From: Berberis thunbergii
Lineage: Eukaryota > Streptophyta > Magnoliopsida > Ranunculales > Berberidaceae
Assembly: GCA_003290165.1 (NCBI GenBank)
Contig: QNQO01000223.1
Span: forward strand, 1,054,001-1,118,000
Reading direction: 5' to 3'
Length of the DNA: 64,000 nucleotides
Positions 47,185-59,499 of the stretch are shown piece by piece. A program made the position numbers and the translations under genes. Each line of letters opens with the position of its first letter. Position 1 is the stretch's first letter. A model generated the notes under the pieces. It did no database searches and had not been told where the DNA came from. It saw only the letters and a list, made by a program, of their open reading frames with translations.

Positions 47185-47900
47185 AGTTGTATCATCATCA
47201 TCAAGCCTATTCTCGACATTTTTGGAGTTGGCTACATGGATTTTGATTCTCCAAGCCAATGCGATCGTCTCACATATCCTCGTCTAATTCAAGCTCAATG
47301 ATATCTTTATTCACGCCTTCATCCAAGTTTTCAACGATCGTCCCCTCCATCTACACCCTACATTAACTTGCCAATCTAGACATTTCTAATTGGCGTCATG
47401 CTTGGTCTCCTCCGCACATGACCAAACCAAGTTAAATGTCTTTCTTTAATTTTGTCATCTATGGGCGCTACACCTAAGTATTTTTTAATTCTTTCATTTC
47501 TAATTTTATCCTTACGAGTTTTACCACACATCAAGCTTAACATGCGCATTTCTGCTACTGTTATCCTATGCGTATGTTGTCTCGTAGTAGCCCAACATTC
47601 TGAACCGTATAGCATAGTTGGTCGAACAATTGTCTTATAGAATTTTCCTTTTAGCCTTGCAGACATCCTTCTATCGCATAATACTTCGGACGTCATTCTC
47701 CATTTCAACCAATCAGCTTTAATCCTATGGTCTACATTTTATCCAATAGCCTCATTCTTTTGAATTATAGATCCTAAATATCGAAAAGCCTCACACTCTG
47801 GGACCTCTACACTTTCGATCTCAATTGCATTACTTCTCTCTCTTGGTTCACAACCAAATTTGCACACTAGATACTCCGTCTTCGAACGCTAATTCTAAAC
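47185..47900 (-). pseudogene. RTE-type LINE, 5'-truncated ORF2 C-terminus and tail
   Basis: On minus, 47708-47376 is open and reads MKWRMTSEVLCDRRMSARLK, FYKTIVRPTMLYGSECW, AEMRMLSLMCGKTRKDKIRN, YLGVAPIDDKIKERHLTWFG and HVRRRP, the conserved C-terminal part of the plant RTE LINE polyprotein after the RT domain. Upstream to about 47900 the same protein continues with stops (VWQ-like, EVIQKNEAI-like). The 3' end is GGCTTGATGATGATGATAC on minus. The RT catalytic YADD and the endonuclease are absent. Ordinary LINE debris. Confidence 0.85.
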
Positions 47901-49514
47901 ATTTACTCTCTAAAGCCTCCAAGCCCAATGATATCTTCAAGTTGAATAAGTATAATAAAAGGAGACTCACGTTTTTTTTTCTGCTCATATACAAATCCAA
48001 ATAATTAGCTTTTATTGACAATAACAAATAAACTGAAAAAACAAGCTAAAAATATTAGTTTTCTAAAAAAAATTAAAATACAAATTTAGAATCCATGATT
48101 TCCTTCTTCTTCTTTTTTATCTCTTGCTTTCCCTTTTCTTCTTCCTACTTATGCTAAAATAAAAAACAAATCGAGAATCATTATTTCATTTTTTTTTCTT
48201 TTGTTTTCCCTCTTCTTCTTCCTAAGTATGATAAAATACAAACCGAAGTCCATTATTTTTTTTTTCTCTTTTTTCTTCTTCTCTTCCTTATGTTATTTTA
48301 TTCTTATTTTTCGTCTATCTATTCTTAAATTTTCAAATGTTGAAGTATTTAAAGTGATGTATTTAGCCATTTTTTTTCGATTTCATTGAAACCTTACAAA
48401 ACTGAGTTCGGTTAGTATGAGAAATTGCACCCATCATTTATACATATGTCATTGGAAATCTCATTTCAAAATTGAGTTGACTCAATGTGTTTTGACTCGT
48501 TTGAAATTTGGATTCGAATGAATGCATAATCCCATATTAAATGGGTAAGGGACTAAGAACCTTCTACAAAACATGAAACTTACATAGGCAAAAACTTGAT
48601 ATTAATATATAATAATAGGTATTTAATGCATGATTTATTAGAGCCTTTCAAAGTTGTTATGTGCATAACCTAATCTCACCTAAGCTATATCATCAAAAAT
48701 GTTTTTTCACCATATTTCATATACCCAACTTATTATATATGTTTCATGTGTCCTCGAAATTTGTATGTTTTTTTCCTTAGCAAATCAAAATATTTTTCGA
48801 AATATTTCTTAAAATCAAGAGACTGAAATTAACTTGAAAAACCAAAATCACAATTATGTTCATCATTTAAGCTTGAAGCCATGTGAGCTACTATTTGAGA
48901 ACTATTTGTTATTTTCTAAATAAGTAATGTCAACATTAATTCACATCTGAACACATTGTCCCAAATAAGTTGAGTTCTAATCAAACAAGACCATGCTGAC
49001 TTTGCACAAAACTCTTATCAGTAGCTACTGGATGGTTCGAAGAGACATCAATCTGTGGCAAGGTGTTCGTTGTTCTTCTATCTTGGAAGAATAATGACTT
49101 CTTGTAAATAAGGAATTGAACACAAAGACCATATTTTCATAAAGTTAGGTTCAAATTTGGTGGTGAAGCAATCTTATTATTAAAGGCCCGCAAGTTTCAC
49201 TCTGCCAAATCTTCAATAACACTATAACTGCTGAATCCATTATTTCAATCACTGATTTTATCATTTTTAAATCATTTGAAACAAAGAGAAAACTACTTTA
49301 GGCAACAATTGAACACGAAATATGGTCCCATTGATATGAAGGATATAAAGAAGCCACCATCTCCACGCGACTGAACACTTAAAGGACAGATGGATATCAA
49401 ATTCCTCGTGCATGTTACACATGCGATGACAAACTTGTACAGAAATTTGAGGAGGGTGTATAAGCAACAAGTACTTATTTGTTATAGCATTTACAAAATC
49501 AGATATTACATTTT
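47901..49514. other. AT-rich gene-free stretch
   Basis: T-rich runs (47980-48290) with a duplicated block around CTTCTTCCTA..TATG..AAAATA (48140 and 48215). No gene recognised. Confidence 0.4.
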
Positions 49515-51027
49515 TGATGTAATATTGAGTTGTGTACTAGTATTAATATTAGCATTTATTTTGTATTAGTTATGTTATTGGATAAGCCCATGTTAAAGCC
49601 CAACTAGGAGTTACAGTCTAATAGGAATTAGGTTTTAGGATTTATTGAGTTAAGTAGACATGAAGAATAAGTGTAATGTCCACCAATTGTAGCTCAGTTG
49701 GTCGAACATTCACTCTCCTTGTGAGAAGTGCGGGTTGAGACTCACCATTAGGATTTTATGAGTTTTCGCCCGATTATTATGAGCAAATTACTCCGTCGTT
49801 GATAAGCCTTCGGGTATTGAATGCAGCTGCTTAAGAAGTCTCTATATGAAATGGAGGCGATGAGGATATTAAGTAGCAACAATATTGTAGCCTTCGGGCC
49901 TGGTTTGTTTAACCGTATAGCCTTCGGGCATGGATTAATACATAAATAAAAAGGGTCAATGACCCTTTTAAAAAAAAAAAAAAAAAAAAAGAATAAGAGG
50001 TATTCAAAAAAATTTGAGTATTGAAAAAATATTATTGGAGTTTTGAAACTTTGTTAATCAAGTTCCGATGATTTGGTTTGTAAGCTTTCGCTGCATAATC
50101 AATTTGGTATTAGAGCGGTAAAATCTTTGAACAAAGATGTTGCCTAAAGAAAGTAGAGTCCACCAATGCAAGGAATTAGCGCATAGAGAAAGCCCTTGCG
50201 AAAATCTTGGAGCAATCTTGGTTCGTCAAGAGCCTGAAGCTATTCGCGAAAAGTCGTGTCGTGAGGCTGGACAATGAGATGGGATCTTTTCAAAATTCAT
50301 TTGAAGCAGAGAAAGTGAACCCTATTGCCGCTGATTGGAAGAAACCACCCTTGTTTTATGTGTACAAAGGGTATGCGGTTATCCGCAAGTCATTGTTTTA
50401 TGAGGTCGAAATACATCACGAAAATTTTACAGGTTTTCACGTGAAAGAAAAATCTGAAAATCAAATAATTTTGCAAGAATGGGGGTGGTTGTCACAAACA
50501 AGGATGACAACCCTAATTCCCCAATTCAATGGACTGTGATCCTATTTGGGACATCTTTGAAGTTCGATTCGAGAAAAAGTTTGTGCATAGAAATATTATC
50601 ATGAAGTGGATGTATTATGTCCTGGGAATCTATTTTGGACATTATATTTGGTAACCAAATTTTTATTGATTTTTCGATGTTCTAACTACTAAAAAGGTAG
50701 AATTCGAGGTCAAGTCCAAGCGTTGCACTTTTCAAAAAATCATCCTCAAAGCTCCAGGACGAGCTTTTCAAAGCAGGGAGAATGATGTAATATTAGTTTG
50801 TATATTAGTATTAGTATTTATTATTTAAATTAGCTATTATTATTAGCTAAAGCCAAACTAGGAGTATAAGTCCAATATGAATAGCTTTTAGGGTTTATTG
50901 AGTTTTAAAATTTTAAGTAGACATGTAATCATTTTTGTTTTGAGTATTGAAAAATAGTATTGGAGTTTTGAAACTTTGTTAATAAAGTTTCGATAGTTTA
51001 ATTTGTAAGCTTCCATTGAATACATCA
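49515..51027 (+). mobile_element. Short LTR retrotransposon (non-autonomous) with SINE in its 5' LTR
   Basis: Two direct repeats, 49515-50101 and 50783-51027, both starting TGATGTAATATT and ending in TCA. A primer site TGGTATTAGAGC at 50105-50116 is one base off iMet. The purine tract CAAAGCAGGGAGAA lies just before the 3' LTR. The internal region is only about 680 bp, holding a 110-codon open frame (50207-50539) without recognised motifs and an AGCTCCAGGACGAGCTTTTC block like the end of Ty3/gypsy polyproteins. Flanks ATTTT and AATTT match at 4/5. Confidence 0.78.
49672..49988 (+). mobile_element. tRNA-derived SINE
   Basis: Head with A box TAGCTCAGTTGGT (49690-49702) and B box GGTTGAGACTC (49733-49743). 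The body contains AAGCCTTCGGG motifs. A 3' poly-A tail runs at about 49969-49988. Direct repeats AAGAATAAG at 49663-49671 and 49989-49997 are the target duplication. Absent from the sister LTR at 50783-51027. Confidence 0.88.
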
Positions 51028-51204
51028 AATTTATACATAAACTTTGAAAATGTAAGTTTTCAACAACTTTATCAATTCAGATCAAACAAATATTAATTTT
51101 CACAAGCCAAACAATTTGAAACGTTGCAAGGCCTATAATCCAGACCCGACATGTTTACATAAACAAGTTGACCCAAAATGGCCAGCAAAGCCATGACACA
51201 TTTA

Positions 51205-52068
51205 GGACGTGTTTGGTTACCCCATTGACCGTTGTAATTTATGATTGACCATTGTAATGTAATGGATCAAACGCATTCCATTGTTGGTAGCACATAAAAA
51301 CGCCCGTAATTGTCAATCCCATTACAGATTTCATTGTAATTGCCATTCCTTCTCCTACCCTATGAATGGTGATTACAAACACCCATTGTAATGGTCAAAC
51401 CCACCTAAGGATCTTTTCACCCTCCTTCCTACTGTTGTTATCTCTCATTCAAGAGAATGAATGAAGAGGAAGAAGATGCACTTCCACTACCTGCTGTTGT
51501 GATCATCCCTGCTACTGAATCCAAACACCTCCACGATGCCTCTCCCCCACCAACTCCTTCCTTTTTCTATCATGAGATCCATCGCCACCACAAACTCATC
51601 CTCATCATCTTCCTCTTTCATGGGCTGTCACAAAATCCACCCGCCACCATAACTCACCCACCCTTATACTCCTTCACCAAACCATATCTTCCCCTCCCGC
51701 TTCTGTGGTCTCTTTCAACACCAATCTGTGGAATGATTCGTGAGAGGAATGGAGGAAAATGGGCTGATTGGGGTGATGAGATTGGAGGGAATGAACACCT
51801 AACCTCCACCTCGTCCACCATGTACTGATCACAGAGAAATAAGATAAGAAAATGATAAATAAGGAAAGAGATCAATGAAGGGGGAGGAGGGCATGGAAAT
51901 TAATAGAAGGGAGTGGGGTGGGTTTGGCCTTTTGTTGTTGTTTTGATGGCTTTTTGTGAGGGCATATTGGTAAATATACATTACCACTCCCATTACATTC
52001 ATAGATATACCAACACTCCATTACACTTCCATTCAATTCCCATTAACAACGTGGAACCAAACAGGGCC
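51205..52068. mobile_element. PIF/Harbinger-type non-autonomous element
   Basis: Ends GGACGTGTTTGGTTACCC and GTGGAACCAAACAGGGCC are imperfect inverted repeats, flanked by TTA on both sides (51202-51204, 52069-52071). Subterminal CCATTGTAATG/CATTACA-type repeats recur. An open frame at 51457-51828 with acidic start and histidine/proline-rich body has no recognised domain. No transposase or Myb-like protein. Confidence 0.75.
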
Positions 52069-52071
52069 TTA

Positions 52072-52775
52072 TAGTGGCTCTGGTTCATGTCAACTTGTCA
52101 AGTTTGTAGGGTTGACTCATGCTCCCTACTTAAGCACTTCCCTAATGCTTTAGAAAATTTTGCTTCTAGCTAATTAAAAACACAAACAAGCATTTTAATA
52201 GGTGGTCAAACTTCTAATCTAAATTTTCCATCTAGTTATAAGCAAAAAAAAAAAACCCTATAGTAAGTAACTTTTCATTATTTGATTTGATTAGGACTAT
52301 ATATTTATTTCTCTTACCATGTATAAATAATTGGACATATTAATAAAGATGTTTAAAATATTGGTTATGTGCTCGATGTAGGTGTTTCAATTTTCGTTCC
52401 AAAATTTTTTGGAAAATAAATTTGTTTTTAATTTCCATTCCAAAAAATTTCAGATCAAAAAAAAAAAAAAAAAAAAAAATTGGACAATTGGAATTTATGG
52501 AAACTTCACAATTTCACTTTTCCGAATTTTGATAGTTTTTTTAGAAAATTTTGGAATTGAATTTTCTGAAAATCGGGGTTACATGAATTGAAGTTTAAAT
52601 AGATAGGGTTCAAAGTTAAATTTTATCAACGCATTAACGAATGGGGCCAAAGTAAATAAAAAACAAACAAACAAAACAAACTTAACTACACTTCCAAATG
52701 ATTATATGTATGATCTTATTTTTGTGGTATGATGATAAAGGCAATATATGGTTATAATATTTCCAATGTAACATA
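52072..52775. other. Gene-free stretch
   Basis: AT-rich, with an A run at 52457-52480. Nothing recognised. Confidence 0.4.
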
Positions 52776-53349
52776 TGATGAAGGCATCAGACAGTCAATG
52801 GATCACAGTCGTACATGTGGCATAGGATAACCCTACTATGAGAAAGGCTTCAGCCTGGTTCCAAGCAGACCCACATATATTGTTCAGCTCGTAAGTCAGG
52901 TGCCCAAAGCCAAGTGACACCAGCCCAAGAGGCACGGGCCTTGGGGCTTGGCCCAGAACAATAAGGTCGAATATGGATCTCAGAGCTACATAGGCCCGAG
53001 ATCACTCGCACAAAATCAACTCTTAGCTCAATCAACCATTGGGTCCTAAACAGAACCAAGTGTCGAAGAGACTCGATCATGCACAAGTAAGATCTTATAC
53101 GAGATCTTCTCCCTCCATTATGAGCTCGATCACAGGGACAGTTGGGGAGGAACACTCATTATAAGGATGATGAAAGGAAGAAGAAATGTATGCATACACT
53201 TTGCAATTTACTTCTAGTCTTCATCTCTTCTTGCATTGATATCTAACTTAACCATCGAAGCGCCTTTGACCACCACAATGGTGGTCCTGGCTAAACATTG
53301 CTCATTTTTGCAGGCTCGAGATCAGCAAGGACAGATCTGAACCACATCA
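52776..53349 (+). repeat. 5' LTR of a Tat-type element, plus orientation
   Basis: 574 bp, TGATGAAGGCATC to ACCACATCA. Contains CATTATAAGGATG (weak TATA), the U5-like CGAAGCGCCTTTGACCACC and TTTTTGCAGG. Its family partner in inverted orientation is 53801-54322. Confidence 0.75.
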
Positions 53350-53352
53350 GTT

Positions 53353-53370
53353 TGGCATCGTTTGTGAGGG
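53353..53370 (+). promoter_or_regulatory. Primer binding site, Tat type
   Basis: TGGCATCGTTTGTGAGGG, resembling the Tat-lineage site TGGCGCCGTCTGTGGGGA with transitions. Confidence 0.6.
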
Positions 53371-53800
53371 AAAGATGACAAGTTTTCCCTGAAACGAACA
53401 TACAAAGTTCTTTCTTGCTAAGCAGAGCATCGAGAAATGGTCATCGACACCAAATCTCAAACATTCAATGAGATACCGAGCTAGACAACGCTCTGGCCTG
53501 TAAAGCCAACCATAGGGTCGAATCAATCTGATCAAGGAGGTTGAACAACCCACATGGTCCAGCCATGGAGGGCTGAGGCTTTCCCCAACATGAGTCTAAT
53601 CTTACTCCATCTAGTTCAACTAACAAGGTGGTAGAAGGCTCATTCGAGATCGAGAACAACGATATTAGATTGGCCAAAATTGGGAACTCCTAGATCCAAG
53701 AAAACACACAGTAGCATGTCCAAGAATGCGTTAGTCTCTCCGCAGAGGACAAAAAACTTGCCAAGAAGGGAGCCCATGAGAAGGAGAATATCACGAGGAT
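53371..53800 (+). other. Leader or gag-start fragment of the plus-strand Tat-type element
   Basis: No readable protein. It ends where the inverted LTR begins, so the plus-strand element is truncated here by the neighbouring insertion. Confidence 0.4.
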
Positions 53801-54322
53801 TGATGTGTTCAAATTTGTCTCGTTGATCTTGATGATGTCAAATTTGTAAAAATGAGCAGTGGTTAATTCAAGGACTGCCTTTGTGGTGACCGAAGGCAAT
53901 CCGATGCTTAAGTTAGATATCCATTCAAGGAAAAGTGAAGACTCCATGTGAATGACAATGTGCATGTGTGTGTTCCTTTCTACCTTCTTTCATTGACTCT
54001 TATAGCGAGTGTTCACTCCCCAACTATCCCTGCGATCGATGGCGTGATGGAGGAAGGAGATCTTGCATAAGATCTTACATGTGCATGATTGAGTTTTTCA
54101 ACACTTGACTATGTTTAAAACCCAATGCTTGAATGGGCTAGAGCTGATTTCGTGCGAGTTGATCTTAGGCTTGTGACAAACTCTAAGATTCTTTGTTACT
54201 GACTGAAACAATAGTCTTGCACATGGGTCCGCTTGGGACTACGCTGAAGCCTTTTATGTGCTAGGGTTAGTCTATGCCACGTGTACAAACTGTGATCGTA
54301 TGAGTGATGTGATGTCTCATCA
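53801..54322 (-). repeat. 3' LTR of the minus-strand Tat-type element
   Basis: The inverse complement aligns with 52776-53349 over nearly its length (ATCATGCACATGTAAGATCT, ACAGGGACAGTTGGGGA-like, GATATCTAACTTAAGCATCG, GCCTTCGGTCACC). It ends in AACACATCA on minus. The purine-rich CTGGGAGATTAGC just outside on minus is a polypurine-tract candidate. Confidence 0.75.
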
Positions 54323-54599
54323 GCTAATCTCCCAGTTAGTGGGTTTGCATGGTGGGTTTCTAACTATCTGTACGCAGGGGCCCCACGCCGAGGTCATGAT
54401 GATATATTTTGATGCTTTTAGCTTCTGCACTTCAATTATTGCTTGTTGTGGCGGTTTTTGTGATTGTTTCACCTACAAGTCAAGTCTATACAACCTTCTT
54501 CGAGAGAGCCTGACGCTTTTTCCTTGTTGAGTTCTTGTTCCTTGTCAACAATTTTCCTAGTCGGGTTTGGTGGCAAACTTTTTTCTGATCAATACTTCC

Positions 54600-57113
54600 C
54601 GAATCTCGCTTGGACCGTCTATGGTTTGTAATGAGTTTTATGGGAATGTCTCTAATGACAAAGAGGGAGCTCACCGACTTTCGTAACTGGTACCAGATCC
54701 CCAGTGCTTTAAGGTAAAGCTCATGTGTGATGAATAACTTTTCGATAACCCCAAGGGAAGGGCGCATAGCTCTGTATAAGGTCATGTTCAGAGTGGGCAT
54801 AAGCTCCCTTGTTCCTGAGATTATTTGGGAACCTTTTGTTGTTCCATAGTAATCACTCCAGCCAGTTGGCACCAAATGGGTAGAGGGTTCTTATTGCCAC
54901 CTGGCTTAGGGCGAAGGTTGTTGGTCTCTCCGATGCCTACGTTGATCCATTCCATAGCTCATATCCATATGAGAAGACATCGCACCTATTGGCTAGTGAA
55001 GCTCTCTTGCTTTAGTGTGCATTCAGATGACATGAAGAATTTGCAGCGGTACTGCTTCTTTGCTTCTATGTGGTCCAGGTTCTTTGACAATGGGAACCGG
55101 CTGATCTTATTGCAACTTCAAGAACATCAGTACGTTCTCCGGACTTTTCTTGTTTGTGCTCTTAGTGTGATGCTTGTTGTATGCTTGACGTGCCATATAT
55201 TTTCTCTATCAGGGGGAGACGACGTTGTGCTCTCTTATGAAAAGGAGAAAGTTAAAGACGGTTTTATTTCTCTGCCGCCTATTGCCCCTTAGGAATGCAC
55301 TTACTAATGCATTTATCGAGTGTAGTGGTTTGTTCTCTGATGAGGCCGACAGGATGGGTCAAATGTTGACAGCTCTGACTGACTCTTCTTTTTAGTGTCA
55401 AAACGTCCCAAAATGGAGAAGAAGATAGCTGCAAAGGATTCCAGTTCTTCTAAGAGAAATGTCGTGGAGGGGTTGTTCCTAGCTTGTAAGTCCAAAAGGT
55501 CAAAGGTGGGGGTTGTCCAGGCTACCCTAATCTGCTTCATTGTCTGTCGAGGAGCTGGAGTTCGTCGATCATCCTGTTCAGTGGTACCTTCCACGCTTCT
55601 GAGGAGAAATTGCTTGAGTCTGGCGGTCCTCCTCCCTACCTTGATGTCTTCCCTCGAGAGAGCATCTTCGATTTGCTGAGGTGGAGGACCCCAGTGGTAT
55701 GAATAAAGAGTAGCTTGAGCGTGTCAATGCTCATATTCTTGATACCACCATGAGGCTTCCCGCTAGTGGTGACCCAAGTTTGAAGTTTCGTGCTCCGAAG
55801 GGCATTGCACACGATCCGTTTGCGACTCTAGATGCCCCAAGTTCTCGGGATCGCTCCGCTTCCTTACAGCCTACTACCCGCAAAGGGAATGGAGTCATGA
55901 AGTTTCCTCCTTTTTCGAAGGTCGCAGCTGCTAGGGAGAAAAGACTCATCCCTGACCCAAAGTCCTCCATTTCAATATGTGTGGCACTAGAAGTTTGACC
56001 AAAAAACAGATCCCTGCAGCTCTCGAGGATGTCTTTTTCCCGTCTGGTTGATCGTCTACCATTGGAGAAGATACTACAGGGATCACCTCAATCAAGGTTT
56101 GAAGAAGCTCATGCAGATGAGCTAATACTTGTTTTTCTGTAATTGGCCTCTTAACTATACTTCTTTTTGTAACCATGTGGTTGGTTTCCAATTAAGGGAT
56201 GGCCCACCTGACATATGCTGGGATATTGGGCACTGAGGTAGACTCTGCGAGGGATAGAGTTTACGCCATGGATAGGTCATTTGTTGAGCAACAGTTGTAG
56301 CTTTCGGCCGCTATTTGGGAAATGGATTCGTTGGGAAAACAACCGGACTGTCTGTCATGACTTGGAGGCTCAGATGCGAAATGCTCGCGAGGTCTAGATA
56401 AAGTTTTGACTGCTTAGGTCTGGCTTGAAAGGTCCGCCTGAAGAGAGTCCAGGAGAGTCTGGATGAGGCCCTAGCCACCAAGACTGATTTATCGATCGAG
56501 CTCGGGGGAGTTTGAGAAGATCGGGACAGATTGGTAACTAAGCGAATGATGTTGCTGATTGTATGGCATCTGCCCAAAGGTCTGCTGTTAAAATCTAGAG
56601 TGTTATAGATCACAAGCATGTTGAGTCTTCTCGGCAGAAGGAGCTCTATGACATTGTTCTGCTGCAAGTATCACAACTTACTCAGGAGCGGGACTCCGAG
56701 CGTGCAGCCCAATTGCGTTGGAGAGCAAGCTGGCAGACTGCGAGAGTGGCATGTCCAGAGTACGTGGGGAGCTATTTGGCTTGGAGGCACAGTCAGTGGT
56801 CAAAGAGAATGAGTTCCTTGATGACACTAAGATTAATGATTACAACAAGGTTGTTGCTGGTAGGCTGGATTTGTTATACTTCATTGCACAAGATTATGTG
56901 GACTAGGACCTTTCAGCCTACAGGAGGGTGGTTTTTGCCCGCTTTGAAAAGGATGATAGTTCCTCATCTTTACTGCGGAATGGCCCTGAGGCCGATACTC
57001 CTGTTGCGAAGACGATCTCTGATCTTGTTGTTCCAGAGGTTGCTGCCGACCCTGAGGTCGTTCTACATTTTGAGTTGTGGGAGGATGTTCCTAACTCTAT
57101 TCTAATAGCATGA
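54600..57113 (+). pseudogene. Tat-element antisense ORF, third locus
   Basis: Plus-strand, broken frames: MTKRELTDFRNWYQIPSALR (54655), then GRIALYKVMFRVGISSLVPE, a frame with QLVPN-like and PNGW-like residues, and at 56718-57113 a coiled coil (LADCESGMSRVRGELFGLEA, KENEFLDDTKINDYNKVV) followed by ARFEKDDSSSS and VAADPEVVLHFELWEDVPNS. The N-terminal FRxWYxIP ... LYKxMFRxGxSxPL pattern resembles the plant-mobile-domain-like antisense ORFs of Tat-lineage elements (family from memory). Many stops. Orientation is opposite to the gag-protease at 61201-61920, as in units A and B. Confidence 0.6.
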
Positions 57114-57114
57114 A

Positions 57115-58439
57115 CGGATTTGTGTGATGGAAGAAAAAATTATCAATGAGAAAATTTCCCCTATGTTTTCTTTACATTTGTGCCTGTAGCTGTCATATTT
57201 TCAACTCTTGCTTAGATTAGGCAGGTATATCCACCCAAGTGTGATCAAGGAGAGTTTTTTTTTTTTAAAAATATAGAATTCCACCTCAAAATGAGGTAAT
57301 GAGATGCGGTAAAATGAGGCGTCCGCCCATTTGCAGCCCAATTACAGCAAAAAGAGTTGCAATACCAGCCCATTCGCAGCCCCAATTGTAGCAAAAAAGG
57401 TTGCAACCTACTCTATAATAGGGTTTTATTTTTCTTGGTGTAATATTTGATAAATTTGATAAAAACAAGATAAAACGCTTTTAAGTTTTGATAAATTCGT
57501 CACACTTTTTTTTATACTATTTTGGAGAAAACATATCATGTTTTGATTAGTTTGTGATCAATGATTTTTATGCTTTTAAATACCAATAGTGATCATACTT
57601 GTAAAAATTACCAACCATTCTAACAATTACTTCTAACAAATGCTCAATTTTCTCAAGTTTCTATTATTTAATAATTTAGTGGATGTTTGCAAGTTACTTG
57701 ACACGTATGTAGTGCATTTTTTGTTGTGCTATACAACTTTATTATATTTCCACTTTGACTCTAGGTAATTGTGTCCACTTTTTGTATATATTTGTTTTTG
57801 ATACTTATCAAAATGACGATGTATATTACTATATATGTTGATATGTTTCAATTTATTATAAAAAATATTTAAAATGTGAAGATCGCCTCACTTCATTGAG
57901 GCGTCTGCCTCGCCTCACGCTTCACACTCAAGTGTTTTAAGGCTCGTCCGCCTATGCCTAAACAACTTAACTACAATGATCCATCCCTCTTGAAGTAGGG
58001 TTTCAGTTTGGAATGAGGCCCTTTCATTGCTTGTTTGAGCATATTATGTCAACAGTAATAACTTAATCTTTTGTGAGAGTTAAGTGTTAGGATAATCACC
58101 TTTGTTTGTGCGGGTTGTGTTCCCTAGGTGACGTAACTATTGTTCCCTTAGCAGTTGATCTACATAGGAGGTGTCCTCGTGCTGAAGACTGTACTTCACT
58201 GTTGGTATTTGCCATTTGTAGAGATTAAGTTGCTTGGTAAACCATCTCTTGTTAGACTGAAGTTTGATATCATATACCAATAACCTTGTTTGTTGCCTCT
58301 GCCTTTCTGGTCTAGGCTCCATAATTTGTCTCACTACTGGGTAGGAGTTAGGTTGTTGAGAAGGCGTCTTTGCACGAACAAGCTAGACTCCCTGCATTTA
58401 TCTAGCTCAACCCTTGAGAGGTCTTGAGATGAGAAGAAG
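57115..58439. other. AT-rich stretch between the antisense ORF and the tandem array
   Basis: No coding sequence. Short GGCGTC/GCCTCGCCTCA-type words at 57320-57350 and 57885-57950 hint at another inserted repeat. Not resolved. Confidence 0.35.
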
Positions 58440-59350
58440 TAGACCCCGATCTTTTACTTTGACCCCAATCCTGAATAAAAGTTGGGTTGCGGAGGCCTGA
58501 ACAAACTCGGTCCATGTGCACATCTTGTTCAATAGGAAAATCCTCTTTCATCTATTCGAGATAGATTTCATAATATGCCTCAGTCCTAAACAGGAGTTGA
58601 GCTGCTGCAGAATCGTCTTTGCCCGAACGAGCTAGGCTCTTGTACTCCTCAGGTTCAGTCGCTGAGAGAACATGAGCTGCGAGAAGTCATTTACATTTGT
58701 TTAGGTTAGACTTTATGATATACCTCAATCTTGAATAGAAGTTGAGTGTCGAGGAATCATCTTTGCCCGAATGACCTAGGCTCTTGTACTCCTCAGGTTC
58801 AGTCTTTGAGAGGACTTGGCTGGGATAAGTAAACCACCTTTTCCGAAACGGGCTAGTCTCTTGTAGTCATTTGGCTCAGTTATTTAGAGGGGAAAGAGTC
58901 TGTTACGCCCGTCTAGGCTAGACTTCACCATATACCTCAATCATGAATAGGAGTTGTGTTGCTGAGGAACCATCTTTACCCGACCGGACTAGGCTCATGT
59001 ATTCATCTAGTTCAGTCCTCGGGAGGATATGTGCTGGGAAAAAGTTTGTTATGCCTGTTTATGCTAGACTTCACAATATACCTCAATCCTGAACATGAGT
59101 TGAGTTGTTGAGGAACCATCTTTGGTCGAATGGGCTAAGCTCATGTATTCCTCTGGTTCAGTCCTTGGGAGGACCTGCACTGAGAAAAAGTTTGTTGTGC
59201 TTGTCTAGGCTAGACTTCAAAATGTACCTCAATCCTGAATGGGAGTTGAGTTGTTGAGGAACCATCTATGTTCGAACGGGCTTGGCTCCTATATTCCTTT
59301 CGCTTAGTCCTCGAAAACTTACGCTGGGAAAAGTTTGTTATGCATGTCTA
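58440..59350 (+). repeat. Tandem array of about 145 bp, third Tat-like element
   Basis: Landmark CCTCAATCCTGAA(T/C) followed by GGAGTTGAG recurs near 58470, 58583, 58726, 58938, 59082 and 59229 (spacings 113-212, mostly 143-147). Other blocks: CATCTTTGCCCGAACG, GCTAGGCTC, CTCAGGTTCAGTC. Diverged copies, no coding capacity. Confidence 0.85.
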
Positions 59351-59499
59351 GGCTAGACTATATTTGAGTTGTAAGCTGTCTATGGACAGCGCGCGGAGAC
59401 TAGCATAATATAACAGAGCAGCCTGCTGAAAAAATGGAAGCGTGCTACGGCTGAAAAGTTGTTGCTTGCTGCTTGTTGTCTACTTCGCGAGCCTTCACT

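Noticed and set aside
49690..49745. tRNA gene
   Set aside because: A and B boxes are present, but the cloverleaf arms do not pair well, a poly-A tail and a 9-bp target duplication follow, and the sister LTR lacks it. This is a SINE head.
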